This document shows, piece after piece, positions 7,094-14,068 of a stretch of 18,633 nucleotides of DNA. Below the pieces are notes generated by a model. That model worked only from the letters and a program-made list of their open reading frames with translations. It made no database searches and was not told where the DNA came from. Source of the DNA: CAYGAW01 sp964347945 (GTDB taxonomy: Bacteria > Chloroflexota > Anaerolineae > UBA7937 > B3-Chlor); assembly GCA_964347945.1 (NCBI GenBank), contig CAYGAW010000158.1, positions 1 through 18,633 of the forward strand. Direction: 5' to 3'. Made by a program: the position numbers and the translations under genes. The stretch's first letter is position 1. Every line of letters starts with the position of its first letter.

Positions 7094-7525
7094 ATGGAGA
7101 TCGGCGGATACAACTTCCCGGACGAGCTGTACTACGATAAGAGTCACGGCTGGGCCTCGGTGGAAGGGAACATGGTCACACAGGGGGTCACCGAGTTCGC
7201 CCAGAAGATATCGAAGGAGATCGTCTACGTGGAGGTCCCACGGACGGGGCGCACAGTGGAGCAAGGGAAGACCTTCATGTCGATGGAATCGGGAAAGTGG
7301 GTTGGCCGTATCGCTGCCATGGCTAGCGGCACTATCGCCGAGACCAATGAGGAGCTAGAGTGGGACGTGGCACCCATCAACGAGGATCCGTTCGGTGAAG
7401 GCTGGCTGGCCAAGATCGAGGCTTCCGACTTGGGTGAGCTAGACAACCTCTTCAAGGCCTCCGACTCCGAGTTTCAGTCCTTCATAGAGTCGGAGATAGA
7501 GAAGTACAAGGACATTCTTGAGTAG
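7094..7525 (+). CDS. GcvH-like lipoyl-carrier protein (LbpA-like)
   Basis: This 143-residue protein has the glycine cleavage H-protein fold: YDKSHGWASVEG at 14-25, VTQGVTEFAQKISKEIVYVEVP at 28-49, the lipoyl hairpin around MSMESGKWVGRI with the predicted modified K68, GTIAETNEELEWDVAPINEDPFGEGWLAKIE at 79-109 (read as GTIAETNEELEWD then PFGEGWLAKIE), and a charged C-terminal tail longer than in ordinary H proteins. The hairpin reads ESGKWVG rather than the common SVKA(V/S)S, so it is not a typical GcvH. No glycine decarboxylase, T-protein or lipoyl synthase lies nearby. The neighbours are instead Hdr subunits, cytochromes and a lipoate ligase. That context matches lipoate-binding proteins of the sHdr type, which serve sulfur or redox chemistry, and this is the preferred inference. 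A good Shine-Dalgarno (GGAGGTG) precedes the ATG. Confidence 0.85.
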   Translation: MEIGGYNFPDELYYDKSHGWASVEGNMVTQGVTEFAQKISKEIVYVEVPRTGRTVEQGKTFMSMESGKWVGRIAAMASGTIAETNEELEWDVAPINEDPFGEGWLAKIEASDLGELDNLFKASDSEFQSFIESEIEKYKDILE

Positions 7526-7733
7526 GCGCAGGACGAAGTTCGATCCTTTTTCCCCTGTACCTCAGAGGCGCACCACCATAGGAGGCAGACGAGAGCTTCC
7601 CACGTTTGCTCCTGAGGGCTCCTATGTCCACCCTGCGTAGTGCGTGCAAACACGTTCGTAGGAGTGCTGATGTCGTCCCTTGTGGGCTGAGCAAACCCAG
7701 CATAGTCTGCCGTCTGGCAGAGAAGCGAGACGC
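7526..7733. other. 208-bp gap with possible RNA structure
   Basis: No gene was found here. CCTCAG (7560-7565) can pair with CTGAGG (7612-7617), and ATAGGAG (7578-7584) with CTCCTAT (7619-7625); the two stems interleave, so they could form a pseudoknot or be alternatives. A run of T at 7548-7552 follows gcvH, but no clear stem precedes it. No convincing promoter is visible. Confidence 0.3.
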
Positions 7734-8597
7734 GTGAGATTGTTCACTAGGCCGGGATTCTGTTGTACAGCAAAGGCGGCGACCGTTCTCATTGTGGCTG
7801 GCATGTTCCTGTCTGCAGGGTGTGGACAGCGCATCGTGGGGCGACCCACCGCTGAACTAGAGCCAGGCTCCTGGTATATCGACGTACAGCGTTTCAACGC
7901 GAGCGTCCATGGCGGTGTGGACTGCTCGGAGTGCCATCTTGACATACTACCTGAGGATTTCCCCGACGAGCATCCCAACCCTGATGACCTCAACGTAAAT
8001 GCCACAGAACACTTCGACTATGAGGCGTGCGCCAGTTGCCATCCTCAGGAGCATGAGTACTACGAACAGGGCGTGCACGCCGAGCTTCTGAGGGGGGAGA
8101 GGGAATCCGAGAGCGAATTCCCAGCTCCCACCTGCGGACATTGTCACGACCCTCACTACCGCCAAGGCGGTCTGTCTCGTCTTGAAATCATTGATGCCCA
8201 GGTCCAAATCTGCGGACAGTGTCACCCTGGCGAGTTGGAAACCTATCTGGCGAACTACCACGGAAAGACGGCGGTAGACCTGGACTACGAGGATTCAGCC
8301 TCCTGCGCCAATTGTCACGGTTCTCACACAGTGTTGGCATTGGACCAGCCTCAGGAAGCCCTCGGCGCCTGCCGAAGGTGCCACCCCAACGCTACGGAGA
8401 ACATGGCTGGCTTCCTCATCCATGCAGACGAGACTATAGCCCCTGAGCCCGGCGCTGCCCACTCCCGCGAATCGGTCCTGCTGTTCTTCGTCCAGCTTTT
8501 CTTCCTCCTGTTGACGATCAGCGTTCTGGCCTTCTTCTATGGCCACACCTTCCTCTGGCTACTGCGCCGGCTTCACGAGAAACTGCGGAGGCGATGA
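7734..8597 (+). CDS. Six-heme membrane-anchored cytochrome c
   Basis: This protein of 287 residues carries six CxxCH heme c sites: CSECH at 64, CASCH at 99, CGHCH at 134, CGQCH at 160, CANCH at 191 and CRRCH at 213. The N-terminus has a short basic region and a hydrophobic core ending in LSAGC (C30), which resembles a lipoprotein signal, although Ser at -3 is not the commonest residue. A hydrophobic segment at about 248-269 followed by a basic tail (RRLHEKLRRR) is a C-terminal transmembrane anchor, so the hemes should face the outside of the membrane. The GTG at 7734 was chosen because it puts the signal directly at the N-terminus; an upstream in-frame start at 7680 would add 18 non-signal residues. 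It shares ATGA with the cytochrome b gene, so the two products probably form one complex. Confidence 0.85.
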   Translation: MRLFTRPGFCCTAKAATVLIVAGMFLSAGCGQRIVGRPTAELEPGSWYIDVQRFNASVHGGVDCSECHLDILPEDFPDEHPNPDDLNVNATEHFDYEACASCHPQEHEYYEQGVHAELLRGERESESEFPAPTCGHCHDPHYRQGGLSRLEIIDAQVQICGQCHPGELETYLANYHGKTAVDLDYEDSASCANCHGSHTVLALDQPQEALGACRRCHPNATENMAGFLIHADETIAPEPGAAHSRESVLLFFVQLFFLLLTISVLAFFYGHTFLWLLRRLHEKLRRR

Positions 8598-9316
8598 CGA
8601 TGTCGGTGCCTAGGACGGAGTACTGGCGGTTCAACCTGTTCCACCGTTTCATCCACTTGCTGGTCATGATCAGCTTCGCTGGTTCAACCGTCTCAGGCAT
8701 GGCTCTCAAATTCAGAACTGCACCGGGCGCCAGGTTGGCCATGCAACTGATGGGGGGAGTGCCAGGCTCTGCCTGGCTTCACCGCGTATGCGCCATCGTC
8801 ATTGCTTCCTACTGTCTATTGCACTTTGTCTTTATTGTTTACTATGTCGTGCGCCGGCAAGGGCCTATCCTTGGGGGTTCGTCCATGATTCCTCGGCCTC
8901 AGGATCTCATCGACCTGTGGCGGCATTTTTCGTACTTCATCGGCAGGGGATCGCGACCCAAGTTCGACAGGTTCACCTATTGGGAGAAGTTCGACTATTG
9001 GGCGGTGTTCTGGGGAGTGCTGATCATTGGATTGTCGGGCCTCGTGCTCTGGTTCCCCGACGTGGCTACGAGGTTCCTGCCCGGCATTGTCATCAACATC
9101 GCCCATATCATGCACAGCGACGAGGCAGTGCTAGCGGTTGGGTTCATTCTTGTGGTCCACATGTTCAATACTCACCTCCGGGTCGAGAAGTTTCCCATTG
9201 ACAAGTCCATCTTCACTGGGATGGTCAGTGAAGAGGAACTGCAGAGGGAACATGCGCTGGAGTGGGAGGCGATGAAGGAGGATCCTAGCCTGATGGAGGA
9301 GGCCCGGGTCAAGTGA
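8594..9316 (+). CDS. Integral membrane cytochrome b subunit
   Basis: This 240-residue protein has four hydrophobic segments (about residues 18-38, 62-86, 137-154 and 177-193). Paired histidines are in places typical of di-heme membrane cytochromes b: FHRFIH (H17, H21), WLHR and LLHF (H63, H77), HIMH (H171, H174) and VVHMFNTHLR (H189, H194). The overall look is that of the b-type subunits of formate dehydrogenase-N or Ni-hydrogenase, which pass electrons between quinone and a periplasmic partner. It starts inside the stop of the six-heme cytochrome gene (ATGA) and ends overlapping the next cytochrome gene by four nt (GTGA). Such tight coupling suggests a membrane complex. The family assignment is general; no specific enzyme can be named. 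Confidence 0.8.
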   Translation: MTMSVPRTEYWRFNLFHRFIHLLVMISFAGSTVSGMALKFRTAPGARLAMQLMGGVPGSAWLHRVCAIVIASYCLLHFVFIVYYVVRRQGPILGGSSMIPRPQDLIDLWRHFSYFIGRGSRPKFDRFTYWEKFDYWAVFWGVLIIGLSGLVLWFPDVATRFLPGIVINIAHIMHSDEAVLAVGFILVVHMFNTHLRVEKFPIDKSIFTGMVSEEELQREHALEWEAMKEDPSLMEEARVK

Positions 9317-10773
9317 GAAACCGGCCACGTACGCTGTGTGTCATCGGTGCGCTAGCGGCACTTCTCTTGTGGGCAATACCCACTCACGCCCAGGAGCCCG
9401 AGGAAGGCCAGTGTTGGGCTTGCCATCGCCAGCCGAATCTGAACGCGGTCGCGGGCGTGCAGGCTGCCAATGCACTCTGCTTCGATTGTCACCGGGAGCC
9501 AGATACCGTCAAGGAAGTCTTGGGGCAAGAGATTCCTCTCCAGGTGGAGGAAGAGGACTATGCACGGACTCGCCATGGTCACGTGGCTTGCACACAGTGC
9601 CACAGCACGGTGGCTCGTTCACCTCACGAGGAACGAGCCGAGTCGGCGTGCTCTGATTGCCATCGTAACCTATCTCGGCACATCGCTGCAGGCGAATCCC
9701 ATCTGACAGTGGACTGTGCAGCTTGCCATTTCCAGATCGATCACGTAGTGCGCGATTCTGAGACTCGACAGGTAGAGTTGGGTCGCTTCGATGTGCAGAG
9801 GCAGCCGCTGGACAAGACGGGACATCGATTGAGTAATCCCGTCCCCTGCGATCGCTGCCATGTCGCTGGCAATCGGGTGGGAGCTCCCAATGGCGCTCTG
9901 CCTGCCAAGGGTCTCCTCTGCTTCGCGTGCCATGATGCCTCGCCGGTGCTTCTTGGAGGGCGGCTGTTGGGGGCTGGGCCCACGGCCAGGACAGACTGGG
10001 TCTCGCTGGCGGCGCTCTCGGTGTTCGGTCTGGGGCTCGCGGTCACCGCCTCGGTCTGGCTAAGGGGCACCGTGCGTGGCAAGACAGGGCTCTCCTGGGG
10101 TGAGAAGCTGTCCTACCTTGTTGCTGATGCGTGTCGACTGATCTTCTCGCGGAGGGTATTTACACTTCTGAAGCACTTGGTCTTGGATGGCATTCTCTTA
10201 CGCCGCAGCCTTCGAGACCGAGTGAGTCGCTGGTTCATACATGGTCTGATGCTCTGGCCTTTCTTGGCGCGGTGCCTATTGGGAATCTTGACCTGGGGGA
10301 TGGCTCAGTTCTGGCCCACGGCATCTCTTACGCGGACGCTTGTGGACAAGAACGCGCCACCGGTGGCTTTCCTGTACGACTTCTTGGCGTGCCTGATCAT
10401 TCTTGGTGCCCTCCTTGCTCTGTCACGGCGAGCGCTGGACCCGGAGATGCGACGGATCACGAGTTCGGCCGATGTAGCCTTCACAGCCATTCTGGGTGGC
10501 GTGTTCGTCGTTGGATTCGTGGTAGAGGGTGCACGCTTGCTGGTCACCGGCGTACCGTTCGAGCAAGCGATCTATTCCTTCGCGGGATATCTTACTTCTC
10601 GATTCCTCGTCTTGCTTCCCTTTGACTGGGCGTCCGCCTATGCTAGTCTATGGTGGTCACACGCCGCCTTGGCAGGTGCGCTCATCGCTTATCTTCCCTT
10701 CAGCAAGTTCTTGCATGTCGTGGTAAGTCCGCTGGCAGTCACTGTCAGCCAGATCCAGAAAGAGAAGCCCTGA
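9313..10773 (+). CDS. Fusion: seven-heme cytochrome c plus NarI/HdrE-like membrane cytochrome b
   Basis: This 486-residue protein starts with a signal peptide (MRNRPRTLCVIGALAALLLW, cleavage after the THA at about residue 26). Seven CxxCH heme sites follow: CWACH at 34, CFDCH at 56, CTQCH at 93, CSDCH at 113, CAACH at 135, CDRCH at 179 and CFACH at 203. From about residue 228 there are five to six membrane segments. Residues 305-486 resemble the NarI/HdrE/DsrM gamma domain, with FIHGLMLWPF (H310), WWSHAALAGALIAYLPFSK (H450) and KFLHVV (H468) as likely heme b ligands. Families with this domain pass electrons between menaquinone and a cytoplasmic HdrD/DsrK-type subunit, and just such a subunit is encoded 6 nt downstream. 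Joining multiheme c and HdrE-like domains in one chain suggests a direct route from external hemes to the inner face. GTG at 9313 overlaps the previous stop. Confidence 0.85.
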   Translation: MRNRPRTLCVIGALAALLLWAIPTHAQEPEEGQCWACHRQPNLNAVAGVQAANALCFDCHREPDTVKEVLGQEIPLQVEEEDYARTRHGHVACTQCHSTVARSPHEERAESACSDCHRNLSRHIAAGESHLTVDCAACHFQIDHVVRDSETRQVELGRFDVQRQPLDKTGHRLSNPVPCDRCHVAGNRVGAPNGALPAKGLLCFACHDASPVLLGGRLLGAGPTARTDWVSLAALSVFGLGLAVTASVWLRGTVRGKTGLSWGEKLSYLVADACRLIFSRRVFTLLKHLVLDGILLRRSLRDRVSRWFIHGLMLWPFLARCLLGILTWGMAQFWPTASLTRTLVDKNAPPVAFLYDFLACLIILGALLALSRRALDPEMRRITSSADVAFTAILGGVFVVGFVVEGARLLVTGVPFEQAIYSFAGYLTSRFLVLLPFDWASAYASLWWSHAALAGALIAYLPFSKFLHVVVSPLAVTVSQIQKEKP

Positions 10774-10779
10774 CGCCTT

Positions 10780-11985
10780 ATGGACTTTGATGACTTCACA
10801 GTAAGACAACTCGTCGAACTCGATGCGTGCACTCGCTGTGGGTTGTGTATAGAGTGGTGCTCTACGTGCCTTGACGCTGAGGACAGGGTTCTCTGGCCCA
10901 GAGAGAAGCTTCAGGCGTTGAGATTCATAGCGAGTAGGCGGTTTGGTGTTGTGGCCCGGCTATTCGGGGCCAGGACCCCTGGTGAAGGCACGCTGACTGA
11001 CTTGTCCAGGGGCCTGTATGACTGCACCCTTTGCGCACGCTGTGCTGAGGTGTGCCCAGTGGGTATCGACACTCGCTCGCTTTGGCTTGCGGGGCGTCGC
11101 GAGATGGTGCGGGACGGCCTCTATCCTGAGCCCTTCAACTACCTGCGTCAGATGGTCACGACTACGTATAACATCTCAGGGGACGACAATGAGGACCGCC
11201 TAATCTGGAGCGAGAATCTGGAGTATGTGCCGGAAGGCGTTGTGGGGAAGCAAAAGGCAGAGACGGTGTACTTCATGGGCTGTACGCCTTCCTTCTATCC
11301 TCAGACGTACGGCATCCCCCAGGCTGCCGTCGAGGTGATGGAGACGGCTGGGCTGGATTACACGACTTTAGGGAGGGACGAGTGGTGCTGCGGTTACCCT
11401 CTAATCATCGCCGGCATGGGAGATGCAGTCACGGAATTGGTGGCGCATAATGTAGCTGCTGTAAGGGAGAAAGGGGCCGCCAGAATCGTGGCTGGCTGTC
11501 CTTCCTGTTATCACACTTGGCTGCTCGAGTACCCGAGGATCATGGGAGAGCCGCTGGGGTTGGAAGTCCTGCATCTGACCCAGTTGCTGGAGCAACTGAT
11601 CACTGACGGCCGTCTCAGAATGAGCGAGTTTCCGCGTACAGTAACATATCACGACGCATGCGACCTAGGGAGAAACAGTGGCATATACGAGGCTCCTCGC
11701 CAGGTGATAAGGAGCATTCCAGGCATTATCCTCTCGGAAATGCAGGAAAACAGGCACTACGCTCTGTGCTGTGGCGGCGGCGGGGATGTGGCGATCTGCA
11801 ATGAGGAATTGACCCAGGCCGTGGCGAGACGGCGTCTTCGTCAGGCAGAGGACACGGGGGCTCAGGTTCTTCTGTCTGCTTGTCAGCAGTGTAAGCGGAC
11901 GTTCATGAGCGCCGCCCGGCAAGAGAAGATCAGAATGCGGGTGTTGGACATCGTGGAGCTGGTGGCCAGGGTCATGCTAGATTGA
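10780..11985 (+). CDS. hdrD: HdrD/DsrK-like iron-sulfur protein
   Basis: This 401-residue protein has two N-terminal [4Fe-4S] motifs, C17-x2-C20-x2-C23-x3-C27 and C82-x2-C85-x2-C88-x3-C92. Two complete CCG domains follow: C168, C203-C204, C240-x2-C243 and C294, C330-C331, C368-x2-C371. That is the HdrC-HdrB fusion layout of HdrD and DsrK, whose CCG domains bind the non-cubane clusters that cleave or form disulfides in HdrB-type enzymes. No membrane segment is present, so it should sit on the cytoplasmic side and dock to the NarI/HdrE-like protein encoded 6 nt upstream. The first ferredoxin motif lacks the usual Pro after the fourth Cys (C27-S-T-C30). The substrate is unknown; the GcvH-like protein of the same gene set is a candidate by inference. 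Confidence 0.88.
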   Translation: MDFDDFTVRQLVELDACTRCGLCIEWCSTCLDAEDRVLWPREKLQALRFIASRRFGVVARLFGARTPGEGTLTDLSRGLYDCTLCARCAEVCPVGIDTRSLWLAGRREMVRDGLYPEPFNYLRQMVTTTYNISGDDNEDRLIWSENLEYVPEGVVGKQKAETVYFMGCTPSFYPQTYGIPQAAVEVMETAGLDYTTLGRDEWCCGYPLIIAGMGDAVTELVAHNVAAVREKGAARIVAGCPSCYHTWLLEYPRIMGEPLGLEVLHLTQLLEQLITDGRLRMSEFPRTVTYHDACDLGRNSGIYEAPRQVIRSIPGIILSEMQENRHYALCCGGGGDVAICNEELTQAVARRRLRQAEDTGAQVLLSACQQCKRTFMSAARQEKIRMRVLDIVELVARVMLD

Positions 11986-12016
11986 TCCGCCTCTGGTCGA
12001 AAACAAGTCTCGTGCA

Positions 12017-12955
12017 ATGGGCGATTGCGAAGTAGGGCGTGAAGGAGACACGCAGGTTCATCACGAGGAGGGCCTGCGGTCTTCTTCGCTATTGAAACAT
12101 CTATGGGCCTATGTCGAGGTCACGAAGCCTTCTTCCGTCTTTCTCCTGGTCTTTACGGCGCTGGCCACGATGATCGTCGCCGCCGGAGGATGGAACATCG
12201 CCCCTTGGCTCTTGCTGACTGCCGTCGTCGCCGTCACCTTGGGGTGCGCGGGTGCGAATACCATCACTTGTTACATCGACCGGGATATGGACGCGGTGAT
12301 GGAAAGGACCAAGCTTCGTCCCATACCAAGCGGCAGAATCTATCCCGCGCGCAGGGCGCTCTACTGGGGTCTTGTCCTCGCTATCTCTTCTCTGGCGCTC
12401 GCCTGGACGATCAACCCCTTGACCTTTCTGTGGGGCCTTCTCGGTTTTGTGGACAACGTAGCGGTGTACAGCCTGCTGCTCAAGCGGAGAAGCGCTCTCA
12501 ACATCGTCCTGGGTGGATTCAGCGGTGGAATCCCCGTGCTCATTGGGTGGGCAGCGGTCACCAACAGCGTGAGCCTTACCGCGCTCCTCATCGCGGCCAT
12601 AGTTGTGCTCTGGATTCCGAATCACATCTGGAACCTGGCCATAGTCTACGCCGATGACTACGAGAAGGTCAGCGTCCCAATGCTGCCGGCCGTCGTCTCC
12701 TTGGAGAAGACCACCCGTTGTACCATGGCTACTGTCGTGCTGATGTACCTTTTTTCCTTGTTCGTCTACTTTGCTGGCGGTTTCGGTCTTCTCTATCTGG
12801 CCGTAGCGGCTGTCTTTGGCTTGTTTGTGACTGTGAGCAACGTGGTCCTGGCGTTGAATCCATCGCGCGAGAGAGCCTGGACTATGTTCAAGTTGTCTAG
12901 TCCTTATCTCTTCGTCCTTTTTCTGGCCATGGTGCTGGATGTGCTGCTTCGGTGA
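12017..12955 (+). CDS. ctaB: UbiA-family prenyltransferase, heme O synthase (CtaB)-like
   Basis: This protein of up to 312 residues has several hydrophobic segments and the two Asp-rich motifs of the UbiA superfamily: NTITCYIDRDMDAVMERTKL at 81-100 followed by RPIPSGRI, and NHIWNLAIVYADDYEKVSV at 202-220 followed by PMLP. The YIDRDMDAVMERT..RPIPSGR and VPMLP forms match CtaB, which farnesylates heme B to heme O, better than menaquinone or ubiquinone prenyltransferases. No heme-copper oxidase gene is in the window, so its user is unclear. The ATG at 12017 has no strong Shine-Dalgarno, and the first ~24 residues are polar, so a later start is possible. It follows hdrD by 31 nt and is likely transcribed with it. 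Confidence 0.8.
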   Translation: MGDCEVGREGDTQVHHEEGLRSSSLLKHLWAYVEVTKPSSVFLLVFTALATMIVAAGGWNIAPWLLLTAVVAVTLGCAGANTITCYIDRDMDAVMERTKLRPIPSGRIYPARRALYWGLVLAISSLALAWTINPLTFLWGLLGFVDNVAVYSLLLKRRSALNIVLGGFSGGIPVLIGWAAVTNSVSLTALLIAAIVVLWIPNHIWNLAIVYADDYEKVSVPMLPAVVSLEKTTRCTMATVVLMYLFSLFVYFAGGFGLLYLAVAAVFGLFVTVSNVVLALNPSRERAWTMFKLSSPYLFVLFLAMVLDVLLR

Positions 12956-12964
12956 CCCGTTCTG

Positions 12965-12993
12965 TTGAGGCTCACGGCTCATTGTGGTATAAT
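12965..12993 (+). promoter_or_regulatory. Strong promoter of the lplA-hdr operon
   Basis: TTGAGG (12965-12970) and a perfect TATAAT (12988-12993) are 17 nt apart, and TG at 12985-12986 completes an extended -10 (TGGTATAAT). Transcription would start around 13000, leaving a short leader with a Shine-Dalgarno at 13015. The spacer holds TGAGGCTCA, a small palindrome that could serve as an operator. Confidence 0.75.
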
Positions 12994-13014
12994 TAGACAG
13001 AATTAGTCGTGATT

Positions 13015-13019
13015 GGAGG
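13015..13019 (+). promoter_or_regulatory. Ribosome binding site that sets the lipoate ligase start
   Basis: GGAGG lies 8 nt before the GTG at 13028. The alternative in-frame TTG at 13013 overlaps this site and is therefore unlikely to be the start. Confidence 0.7.
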
Positions 13020-13027
13020 TGGTGCTA

Positions 13028-14065
13028 GTGCATCTCTATGATCTGGGAAGCGTTCCGTGGACCGACTCGCAGCTTATCTACCACGCCTTGCCCCGTCTGA
13101 GTCGGGAGGCCTTGGTGCTACTGTCTCCTGCCTCTCCCTATGTTTGCATTGGCTATCATCAGGACGTGGAGAAGGAAGTGGATGTCGAGTTCTGCCGGGA
13201 AAACGATATTCCTGTCTTTCGCCGGGAGGTGGGAGGAGGTGGGGTCTATCTGGACGAGAATCAGCTATTCTATCAGTTGATCTTACGCAAGGACAATCCC
13301 GTGGCCCCGTTCGACAAGACCTCCTTCTATCGCAAGTTCCTGGAGCCGCCTATCGAAACCTATCGGGAGATAGGCATCGCTGCGGAATACAAACCGGTCA
13401 ACGACATCATTACCGAGAAGCGCAAGATATCCGGTAACGGCGCGGCAGAAATCGGTGACTATCTGGTCCTCGTGGGCAACTTGATACTCGACTTCAACTA
13501 CGAGATGATGACCCGGGTGCTGAGGGTTCCCGACGAGAAGTTCCGGGACAAGGTCTACAAGAGCATGCAGGAGAACCTCACCACCATTAAGCGGGAATTG
13601 GGCGAGGTGCCACCGCGGGAAACACTGGCGGCCAGCCTGGCGCGAAACTTCGAGAAGCTCCTGGGGCCTTTGCCGCGAGCAGACGTGGACGAGGAGTTGC
13701 GGAGTGAAGTTTCGAGGTTGGAGTCAGAGTTCTTTGTCGACGAGTGGCTGTATAAGATGGGGAGGCGGACGGAAGGACGGACGGTGAAGATCGCGGCTGG
13801 CGTGGATTTAAGACACCTCGTTCACAAGGCGCCAGGGGGCCTCATCCGCGGCGATGTGGAGATCACCGACGGAGTTATCACCTCCCTGTCACTCTCGGGT
13901 GACTTCTTCTTCTACCCCGCCGACAAGGTGACTGAACTGTCGGAGGCGCTCGTCGGCAAGAAAGGAGCTGAAGTCGAGGACACGATCATCCAGTTCTACG
14001 AGGAGCACGGCGTAGAATCTCCAGGGGTCGAGCCAGCCGATTTCGCGAGAGTTGTGGTTGGTTGA
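13028..14065 (+). CDS. lplA: Lipoate-protein ligase (LplA-like)
   Basis: This protein of 345 residues has the biotin/lipoate ligase fold. Visible motifs are SPYVCIGYHQDVEKEVD near residue 36, the substrate loop RREVGGGGVYLDENQLFYQL at 65-84, and the lysine-bearing KISGNG at 133-138 that contacts the lipoyl-AMP intermediate. Residues about 250-345 form a C-terminal accessory domain (APGGLIRGDVEITDG, GDFFFYPADKVTEL) as in full LplA enzymes, so both activation and transfer are expected in one chain. The loop has GVYL where common LplA has AVYH, so the histidine is replaced by Leu. The GcvH-like protein encoded at 7094 is the only lipoyl acceptor in the window and is its probable substrate. It is the first gene after the promoter at 12965-12993, with hdrB' starting 3 nt after its stop. 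Confidence 0.88.
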   Translation: MHLYDLGSVPWTDSQLIYHALPRLSREALVLLSPASPYVCIGYHQDVEKEVDVEFCRENDIPVFRREVGGGGVYLDENQLFYQLILRKDNPVAPFDKTSFYRKFLEPPIETYREIGIAAEYKPVNDIITEKRKISGNGAAEIGDYLVLVGNLILDFNYEMMTRVLRVPDEKFRDKVYKSMQENLTTIKRELGEVPPRETLAASLARNFEKLLGPLPRADVDEELRSEVSRLESEFFVDEWLYKMGRRTEGRTVKIAAGVDLRHLVHKAPGGLIRGDVEITDGVITSLSLSGDFFFYPADKVTELSEALVGKKGAEVEDTIIQFYEEHGVESPGVEPADFARVVVG

Positions 14066-14068
14066 CCA

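Noticed and set aside
7094..7525. Assigning the lipoyl protein as housekeeping GcvH of the glycine cleavage system
   Set aside because: The lipoyl hairpin is atypical, no glycine cleavage genes adjoin it, and the neighbourhood is Hdr and cytochrome genes. It is not fully excluded, since gcvPT may lie elsewhere.
12101..12982. A 293-codon minus-strand frame opposite the ctaB-like gene
   Set aside because: It has very polar, low-complexity composition rich in Gln, Arg and Asp and no domain; the + strand gene is clearly real.
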